From Rhipicephalus microplus (taxonomy: Eukaryota; Arthropoda; Arachnida; Ixodida; Ixodidae), in NCBI RefSeq assembly GCF_043290135.1, contig NW_027464602.1:124001-188000 (forward strand): a DNA stretch of 64,000 nucleotides, in the 5' to 3' direction. The notes beneath the pieces are model-generated. The model searched no databases. It saw only the letters and a program-made list of their open reading frames with translations, and was not told where the DNA came from. Of this stretch, positions 37,501-46,603 are shown piece after piece. The first letter of the stretch is position 1. Each line of letters opens with the position of its first letter. Both the position numbers and the translations under genes were made by a program.

Positions 37501-40018
37501 AACACACAACTCCCGGGAGGGCTCGAAACTCCAACCTTTCGGTCAACAGCCGATCACGCTAGCCAATTGCGCCATGGAGACAGTCCTGCTCCACTCTCAC
37601 CACCATCAGAACATATCTTCAAAGCTATCAGCCCACAGAAAAAAGCGCCGCGCAACCACCGGGTAGGCTCGAACCTCCAACTTTTCGGTTAACAGCCGAT
37701 CGCGCTAGCCCATTGCGCCACGGAGACAGTCTTGCTCCACTCTCACCACTATCAGAAAATATCTTCAAAGCTATCAGCGCAAAGAAAAAAGCAACACACC
37801 ATTCCCGGGAGGGCTCGAAACTCCAACCTTTCGGTCAACAGCCGATCGCGCTAGCCAATTGCGCCACGGAGACAGTACTGCTCCACTCTCACCACCATCA
37901 TTACATATCTTCAAAGCTATCAGCCCAAAGAAAAAAAAGCGCCATACCACCACCGGGTGGGCTCGAACCTCCAACTTTTCGGTTAACAGCCGATCACGCT
38001 AGCCAATTGCGCCAAGGAGACAGTCCTGCTCCACTCTCACCACCATCAGAAAATATCTTCAAAGCTATTACCGCAAAGAAAAAAGCAACACACCATCCCG
38101 GGAGGGCTCGATACTCCAACCTTTCGGTTAACAACCGATCGCGCTAGCCCATTGCGCTATGGAGGCAGTCTTGCTTCACTCTCACCATCATCAGAACATA
38201 TCTTCAAAGCTATCAGCGCAAGGAAAAAAAGCGCTGCACCACCACCAGGTGGGCTCGAACCTCTAACCTTTCGGTTAACTGCTGATCTCGCTAGCCCATT
38301 GCGCCACGGAGACAGTCTTGCTCCACTCTCACCACCATCAGAACATATCTTCAAAGCTATCAGCGCAAAGAAAAAAGCAACACACAACTCCCGGGAGGGC
38401 TCGAAACTCCAACCTTTCGGTCAACAGCCGATCACGCTAGCCAATTGCGCCATGGAGACAGTCCTGCTCCACTCTCACCACCATCAGAACATATCTTCAA
38501 AGCTATCAGCCCACAGAAAAAAGCGCCGCGCAACCACCGGGTAGGCTCGAACCTCCAACTTTTCGGTTAACAACCGATCGCGCTAGCCAATTGCGCCACG
38601 GAGACAGTCCTGCTCCACTCTCACCATCATCAAAACATATCTTCAAAGCTATCAGCGCAAGAAAAAAAAAGCGCTGCACCACCACCAGGTGGGCTCGAAC
38701 CTCCAACCTTTCGGTTAAAAGCCGATCGCGCTAGCCCATTGCGCCACGGAGACAGTCTTGCTCCACTCTCACCACCATCAGAACATATCTTCAAAGCTAT
38801 CAGCGCAAAGAAAAAAGCAACACACCACTCCCGGGAGGGCTCGAAACTCCAACCTTTCGGTTAACAGCCGATCGCGCTAGCCCATTGCGCTACGGAGGCA
38901 GTCTTGCTCCACTCTCACCATCATCAGAACATATCATCAAAGCTATCAGCGCAAGGAAAAAAAGCGTTGCACCACCACCAGGTGGGCTCGAACCTCCAAC
39001 CTTTCGGTTAACAGCCGATCGCGCTAGCCCATTGCGCCATGGAGACAGTCTTGCTCCACTCTCACCACCATCAGAACATATCTTCAAAGCTATCAGCGCA
39101 AAGAAAAAAGCAACACACCATTCCCGGGAGGGCTCGAAACTCCAAGCTTTCGGTCAACAGCCGATCGCGCTAGCCAATTGCGCCACGGAGAAAGTCCTGC
39201 ACCACTCTCACCACCATCAGAACATATCTTCAAAGCTATCAGCCCAAAGAAAAAAAAGCGCCGCACCACCACCGGGTGGGCTCGAACCTCAAACTTTTCG
39301 GTTAACAGCCGATCACGCTAGCCAATTGCGCCAAGGAGACAGTCGTGCTCCACTCTCACCACCATCAGAACATATCTTCAAAGCTATCAGCGCAAAGAAA
39401 AAAGCAACACACCACTCCAGGGAGGGCTCGAAACTCCAACCTTTCGGTTACCAGCCGATCGCGCTAGCCAATGGCGCCACGGAGACAGTCCTGCTCCACT
39501 CTTACCACCATTAGAACATATCTTCAAAGCTATCAGCCCACAGAAAAAAAGCGCCGCGCAACCACCGCTTAGGCTCGAACCTCCAACTTTTCAGTTAACA
39601 GCCGATAGCGCTAGCCAATTGCTCCACGGAGACAGTCCTGCTCCACTCTCACCATCATCAGAACATATCTTCAAAGCTATCAGCGCAAGGAAAAAAAAGC
39701 GCTGCACCACCACCAGGTGGGCTCGAACCTCCAACCTTTCGGTTAACAGCCGATCGCGCTAGCCCATTGCGCCACGGAGACAGTCTTGCTCCACTCTCAC
39801 CACCATCAGAACATATCTTCAAAGCTATCAGCGCAAAGAAAACAGCAACACACCACTCCCGGGAGGGCTCGAAACTCCAACCTTTCGGTTAACAGCCGAT
39901 CACGCTAGCCCATTGCGCTACGGAGGCAGTCTTGCTCCACTCTCACCATCATCAGAACATATCTTCAAAGCTATCAGCGCAAGGAAAAAAAAGCGCTGCA
40001 CCACCACCAGGTGGGCTC
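31558..40018. repeat. 5,578 bp higher-order repeat (31558-34440 and 37136-40018)
   Basis: Private marks recur at a 5,578 bp shift: gcgaaaaagaaaaaagc (31907 and 37485), ccatcattacatatc (32319 and 37897), aacacaccatcccggg (32510 and 38089) and ggttaaatgctg / ggataaatgctg (31816 and 37394). The block contains a UUU-type unit in each copy. Confidence 0.75.
32683..36206. repeat. Tandem 1,762 bp higher-order repeat (12 units x 2)
   Basis: About 32683-34444 is followed by 34445-36206 at a shift of 1,762 bp. Shared marks are tgctgatctcgc (32702 and 34464), the UUU unit (33140 and 34902) and ctccaagctttcgg (33566 and 35328). It is nested in the 5.6 kb repeat. Confidence 0.75.
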
Positions 40019-40986
40019 GAACCTCCAACCTTTCGGTTAACAGCCGATCGCGCTAGCCCATTGCGCCACGGAGACAGTCTTGCTCCACTCTCACCACCAT
40101 CAGAACATATCTCCAAAGCTATCAGCGCAAAGAAAAAAGCAACACACCACTCCCGGGAGGGCTCGAAACTCCAACCTTTCGGTTAACAGCCGATCACGCT
40201 AGCCCATTGCGCTACGGAGGCAGTCTTGCTCCACTCTCACCATCATCAGAACATATCTTCAAAGCTATCAGCGCAAGGAAAAAAAAGCGCTGCACCACCA
40301 CCAGGTGTGCTCGAACCTCCAACCTTTCGGTTAACAGCCGATCGCGCTAGCCAATTGCGCCACGGAGACAGTCTTGCTCCACTCTCACCACCATCAGAAC
40401 ATATCTTCAAAGCTATCAGCGCAAAGAAAAAAGCAACACACCACTCCCGGGAGGGCTCGAAACTCCAACCTTTCGGTCAACAGCCCATCGCGCTAGCCTA
40501 TTGCGCCATGGAGAAAGTCCTGCACCACTCTCACCACCATCAGAACATATCTTCAAAGCTATCAGCCCAAAGAAAAAAAGGCGCCGCACCACCACCGGGT
40601 GGGCTCGAACCTCCAACTTTTCGGTTAACAGCCGATCACGCTAGCCACTTGCGCCAAGGAGACAGTCGTGCTCCACTCTCACCACCATCAGAACACATCT
40701 TCAAAGCTATCAGCGCAAAGAAAAAAGCAACACACCACTCCAGGAGGGCTCGAAACTCCAACCTTTCGGTTAACAGCCGATCGCGCTAGCCAATGGCGCC
40801 ACGCAGACAGTCCTGCTCCACTCTTACCACCATTAGAACATATCTTCAAAGCTATCAGCCCAAAGAAAAAAAAGCGCCGCACCACCAACGGGTGGGCTCG
40901 AACCTCCAAATTTCCGGTTAACAGCCGATCACGCTAACCAATTGCGCCACGGAGACAGTCCTGCTCCACTCTCACCACCATCAGAA
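34452..40986. repeat. 3,816 bp higher-order repeat (34452-37170 and 38268-40986)
   Basis: The two segments match with a shift of 3,816 bp, with shared marks gaacacatcttc (36874 and 40690), cacgcagacag (36984 and 40800) and gctaaccaattg (37117 and 40933). Three overlapping shifts (1,762, 3,816 and 5,578 = 1,762 + 3,816) show that the 1.76 kb tandem repeat is a later duplication inside the larger one. Confidence 0.75.
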
Positions 40987-43900
40987 CATATCTTCAAAGC
41001 TATCAGCCCAAAGAAAAAAAAGCGCCGCACCACCACCGGGTGGGCTCGAGCCTCCAACTTTTCGGTTAACAGCCGATCACGCTAGCCAATTGCGCCACGG
41101 AGACAGTCCTGCTCCACTCTCACCACGATCAGAACATATCTTCAAAGCTATCAGCCCACAGAAAAAAAAGCGCCGCACCACCACCGGGTGGGCTCGAACC
41201 TCCAACTTTTCGGTTAACAGCCGATCACGCTAGCCAATTGCGCCACGGAGACCGTCCTGCTTCACTCTCACCACCATCATAACATATCTTCAAAGCTATC
41301 AGCCCAAAGAAAAAAAAGCGCCGCACCACCACCGGGTGGGCTCAAACTACCAACTTTTCGGTTAACAGCCGAACAAGCTAGCGAATTGCGCCACGGAGAC
41401 AGTCCTGCTACACTCTCACCACCATCAGAACATATATTCAAAGCTATCAGCCCAAAGAAAAAAAGCGCCGCACCACCACCGTGTGGGCTCGAACCTCCAA
41501 CTTTTCGGTTAACAGCCGATCACGCTAGCCAATTGCGCCACGGAGACAGTCCTGCTTCACTCTCACCACCATCATAACATATCTTCAAAGCTATCAGCCC
41601 AAAGAAAAAAAGCGCCGCACCACCACCGGGTGGGCTCGAAACTCCAACCTTTCGGTTAACTGCCGATCGCGCTAGCCAATGGCGCCACGGAGACAGTCCT
41701 GCTCCACTCTTACCACCATTAGAACATATCTTCAAAGCTATCAGCCCAAAGAAAAAAAAGCGCCGCACCACCAACGGGTGGACTCGAACCTCCAACTTTC
41801 CGGTTAACGGCCGATCACGCTAGCCAATTGCGCCACGGAGACAGTCCTGCTCCACTCTCACCACCATCAGAACATATCTTCAAAGCTATCAGCGCAAGGA
41901 AAAAAAAAACGCTGCACCACCACCAGGTGGGCTCGAACCTCCAACATTTCGGTTAACAGCCGATCGCGCTAGCCCATTGCGCCATGGAGACAGTCTTGCT
42001 CCACTCTCACCTCCATCAGAACATATCTTCAAAGCTATCAGCGCAAAGAAAAAAGCAACACACCACTCCCGGGAGGGCTCGAAAGTCCAACCTTTCGGTC
42101 AACAGCCGATCGCGCTAGCCAATTCCGCCACAGAGACAGTACTGCTCCACTCTCACCACCATCAGAACATATCTTCAAAGCTATCAGCCCAAAGAAAAAA
42201 AGCGCCATACCACCACCGGGTGGGCTCGAACCTCCGACCTTTTGAATAACAGCCCATCGCGCTAGCCAATTGCGCCATGGAGACAGTCCTGCACCACTCT
42301 CACCACCATCAGAACATATCTTCAAAGCTATCAGCCCAAAGAAAAAAAAGCGCCGCACCACCACCGGGTGGGCTCGAACCTCCAATTTTTCGGTTAACAG
42401 CCGATCACGCTAGCCAATTGCGCCATGGAGACAGTCCTGCTTCACTCTCATCACCATCAGAACATATCTTCAAAGCTATCAGCACAAAGAAAAAAAAGCG
42501 CCCCAGCATCACCGGGTGGGCTCGAACTTCCAACCTTTCGGTTAACAGCCGATCGCGCTAGCCAACTGCGCCAAAGAGACAGTCGTGCTCCACTCTCACC
42601 ACCATCAGAACATATCTTCAAAGCTATCAGCGCAAAGAAAAAAGCAACACACCACTCCAGGAGGGCTCGAAACTCCAACCTTTCGGTTAACAGCCGATCG
42701 CGCTCGCGAATGGCGCCACGGAGACAGTCCTGCTCCACTCTTACCACCATTAGAACATATCTTCAAAGCTATCAGCCCAAAGAAAAAAAAGCGCCGCACC
42801 ACCAACGGGTGGGCTCGAATCTCCAAATTTCCGGTTAACAGCCGATCACGCTAGCCAATTGCGCCACGGAGACAGTCCTGCTCCACTCTGACCACCATCA
42901 GAACATATTTCAAAGCTATCAGCCCAAAGAAAAAAAAGCGCCGCACCACCACCGGGTGGGCTCGAGCCTCCAACTTTTTGGTTAACAGCCGATCACGCTA
43001 GCCAATTGCGCCACGGAGACAGTCCTGCTCCACTCTCACCACCATCAGAACATATCTTCAAAGCTATCTGCTCACAGAAAAAAAAGCGCCGCACCACCAC
43101 CGGGTGGGCTCGAACCTCCAACTTTTCGGTTAACAGCCGATCACGCTAGCCAACTGCGCCACAGAAACCGTCCTGCTTCACTCTCACCACCATCATAACA
43201 TATCTTCAAAGCTATCAGCCCAAAGAAAAAAAAAGCGCCGCACCACCACCGGGTGGGCTCAAACTACCAACTTTTCGGTTAACAGCCGATCGCGCTAGCC
43301 AGCTGCGCCAAGGAGACAGTCGTGCTCCACTCTCACCACCATCAGAACATATCTTCAAAGCTATCAGCGCAAAGAAAAAAGCAACACACCACCACCGGGT
43401 GGGCTCAAACCTCCAACTTTTCGGTTAACAGCCGATCACGCTAGCCAATTGCGTCACGGAGACAGTCCTGCTCCACTCTCACCACCATCAGAACATATCT
43501 TCAAAGCTATCAGCCCACAGAAAAAATGCGCCGCGCAACCACCGGGTGGGCTCGAACATCCAACCTTTCGGTTAACAGCCGATCGCGCTAGCCAATCGCC
43601 CCACGGAGACAGTCGTGCTCCACTCTCACCACCGTCAGAACATTTTATCAGAGCTATCACCCCAAAGAAAAAAAAGCGCCGCACCACCACCAGTTGCGCT
43701 CGAACCTCCAACCTTTCGTTTAACAGCCGATCGCGCTAGCCAATTGCGCCACGAAGACAGTCCTGCTCCACTCTCACCACCATCAGAACATATCTTCAAA
43801 GCTATTACCGCAAAGAAAAAAGCAACACACCACTCCCGGAAGGGCTCGATACTCCAACCTTTCGGTTAACAGCCGATCGCGCTAGCCCATTGCGCTACGG

Positions 43901-46190
43901 AGGCAGTCTTGCTCGACTCTCACCATCATCAGAACATATCTTCAAAGCTATCAGCGCAAGGAAAAAAAAGCGCTGCACCACCACCAGGTGGGCTCGAACC
44001 TCCAACCTTTCGGTTAACAGCCGATCGCGCTAGCCAATTGCGCCACGGAGACAGTACTGCTCCACTCTCACCACCATCAGAACATATCTTCAAAGCTATC
44101 AGCGCAAAGAAAAAAGCAACACACCACCACCCGGTGGGCTCGAACCTCCGACCTTTTGGTTAACAGCCCATCGCGCTAGCCAATTGCGCCATGGAGACAG
44201 TCCTGCACCACTCTCACCACCATCACAACATATCTTCAAAGCTATCAGCCCAAAGAAAAAAAAGCGCCGCACCACCACCGGGTGGGCTCGAACATCCAAC
44301 CTTTCGGTTAACAGCCGATCGCGCTAGCCAATTGCCCCACGGAGACAGTCGTGCTCCACTCTCACCACCGTCAGAACATTTCTTCAGAGCTATCACCCCA
44401 AAGAAAAAAAAAGCGCCGCACCACCACCGGTTGCGCTCGAACCTCCAACCTTTCGGTTAACAGCCGATCGCGCTAGCCAATTGCGCCAAGAAGACAGTCC
44501 TGCTCCACTCTCACCACCATCAGAACATATCTTCAAAGCTATTACCGCAAAGAAAAAAGCAACACACCACTCCCGGGAGGGCTCGAAACTCCAACTTTTC
44601 GGTTAACAGCCGATCGCGCTAGCCCATTGCGCTACGGAGGCAGTCTTGCTCCACTCTCACCATCATCAGAACATATCTTCAAAGCTATCAGCGCAAGGAA
44701 AAAAAAGCGCTGCACCACCACCAGGTGGGCTCGAACCTCCAACCTTTCGGTTAACAGCCGATCGCGCTAGCCAATTGCGCCACGGAGACAGTCTTGCTCC
44801 ACTCTCACCACCATCAGAACATATCTTCAAAGCTATCAGCGCAAAGAAAAAAGCAACACACCACCACCCGGTGGGCTCGAACCTCCGACCTTTTGGTTAA
44901 CAGCCCATCGCGCTAGCCAATTGCGCCATGGAGACAGTCCTGCACCACTCTCACCACCATCACAACATATCTTCAAAGCTATCAGCCCAAAGAAAAAAAA
45001 GCGCCGCACCACCAGCGGGTGGGCTCGAACATCCAACCTTTCGGTTAACAGCCGATCGCGCTAGCCAATTGCCCCACGGAGACAGTCGTGCTCCACTCTC
45101 ACCACCGTCAGAACATTTCTTCAGAGCTATCACCCCAAAGAAAAAAAAAGCGCCGCACCACCACCGGTTGCGCTCGAACCTCCAACCTTTCGGATAACAG
45201 CCGATCGCGCTAGCCAATTGCGCCAAGAAGACAGTCCTGCTCCACTCTCACCACCATCAGAACATATCTTCAAAGCTATCAGCGCAAAGAAAAAAGCAAC
45301 ACACCACTCCAGGAGGGCTCGAAACTCCAACCTTTCGGTTAACAGCCGATCGCGCTAGCCAATGGCACCACGGAGACAGTCCTGCTCCACTCTTACCACC
45401 ATTAGAACATATCTTCAAAGCTATCAGCCCAAAGAAAAAAAAGCGCCGCCCCACCAACGGGTGGGCTCGAACCTCCAAATTTCCGGTTAACAGCCGATCA
45501 CGCTAGCCAATTGCGCCACGGAGACAGTCCTGCTCCACTCTCACCACCATCAGAACATATCTTCAAAGCTATCAGCCCAAAGAAAAAAAAGCGCCGCACC
45601 ACCACCGGGTGGGCTCGAGCCTCCAACTTTTCGGTTAACAGCCGATCACGCTAGCCAATTGCGCCACGGAGACAGTCCTGCTCTATTCTCACCACCATCA
45701 GAACATATATTCAAAGCTATCAGCCCACAGAAAAAAAAGCGCCGCACCACCACCGGGTGGGCTCGAACCTCCAACTTTTCGGTTAACAGCCGATCACGCT
45801 AGCCAATTGCGCCACGGAGACCGTCCTGCTTCACTCTCACCACCATCATAACATATCTTCAAAGCTATCAGCCCAAAGAAAATAAAGCGCCGCACCACCA
45901 CCGGGTGGGCTCAAACTACCAACTTTTCTGTTAACAGCCGATCACGCTAGCGAATTGCGCCACGGAGACAGTCCTGCTCCACTCTCACCACCATCAGAAC
46001 ATATATTCAAAGCTATCAGCCCAAAGAAAAAAAGTGCCGCACCACCATTTTGTGGGCTCGAACCTCCAACTTTTCGGTTAACAGCCGATCACGCTAGCCA
46101 ATTGCGCCACGGAGACAGTCCTGCTTCACTCTCACCACCACCATAACATATCTTCAAAGCTATCAGCCCAAAGAATAAAAAGCGCCGCAC

Positions 46191-46264
46191 CACCACCGGG
46201 TGGGCTCGAAACTCCAACCTTTCGGTTAACTGCCGATCGCGCTAGCCAATGGCGCCACGGAGAC
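46191..46264 (-). tRNA. tRNA-Asn-like unit just downstream of retrotransposon copy 1 (U33-to-A form)
   Basis: The anticodon loop is CAGTTAA, so the universally conserved T33 is A although anticodon GTT is kept. This loop form occurs in a subtype found at many places (1248, 2131, 2871, 4782, 16234). The retrotransposon's 3' end lies 6 bp upstream of this unit's 5' end, in the same orientation. Confidence 0.6.
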
Positions 46265-46270
46265 AGTCCT

Positions 46271-46603
46271 TCTTTCTTTCTTTCTTTATTTTACCCTCAG
46301 GGCTTTACAGCATTGTAGAGGGGAGGGGCAAAAAGCAAAACATACACTTAATAAGTCAGCCAACGCACAAAAAGTACAAAAGATTCAATAAGAAAACGAG
46401 CAAAAGCGAAACGGGCAAAAGCACAACAAACAAAAAAGAGGCAAAAGCGAAACGGGCAAAAAGCAAAACATACACGTAAGAAGCCAGCCAACGCACAAAA
46501 GGTGCAAAAGATTCAATAATAAGAAAACGACAAAAAAATGCGGTGTGAAATACAAGTTACGAATACAATGAGGTACTATCGCGTGCGCGACATGTAATGC
46601 ATT
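46271..46603 (-). other. Retrotransposon 3' UTR with internal direct repeat and AAAG-type tail (copy 1)
   Basis: Non-coding stretch after ORF2. It contains a direct repeat of about 75 bp: 46327-46400 and 46455-46532, shift 128 bp, sharing the run ggcaaaaagcaaaacataca on the plus strand and caacgcacaaaa. The terminal tail is AAAG-like. LINE RTs often recognise the 3' UTR and tail for target-primed reverse transcription, so a repeated element here could be part of that signal. Confidence 0.6.

Larger units (their letters stand above)
1..46270 (-). repeat. Tandem array of ~147 bp tRNA-Asn-like units (array block 1, ~314 units)
   Basis: The whole block is made of head-to-tail units of 143-151 bp. 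The first twelve tRNA-like 5' ends read at 99, 242, 390, 538, 686, 835, 982, 1133, 1282, 1431, 1577 and 1725, a mean of about 148 bp. On the minus strand each unit has a GTCTCCG-type 5' acceptor strand, a D arm with TGGCGCAATTGG (A box), an anticodon arm with loop CTGTTAA (GUU, Asn), a T arm with GGTTCGAGCCC (B box), a short trailer and a run of 5-10 T. A spacer of roughly 55 nt, conserved about as well as the tRNA part, leads to the next unit. No unit is flanked by target-site duplications or an A tail, so this is a satellite-like array rather than clustered SINE insertions. The unit count is length divided by period. No host gene is visible in the block. Confidence 0.93.

Noticed and set aside
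1..46270. CRISPR array
   Set aside because: The conserved part spans the entire unit of about 147 bp with no unique spacers, the repeat contains tRNA features, and the setting is eukaryotic.
1..46270. Cluster of independent SINE insertions
   Set aside because: Units are exactly head-to-tail in one orientation with no tails or target duplications, and higher-order repeats show amplification by recombination. A SINE or tRNA gene may be the distant ancestor.
46249..46479. Plus-strand 76-codon frame over the LINE tail and 3' UTR
   Set aside because: It begins in a tRNA-like unit and runs into the A-rich antisense of the LINE 3' UTR; the Lys/Thr/Ser-rich translation reflects composition only.
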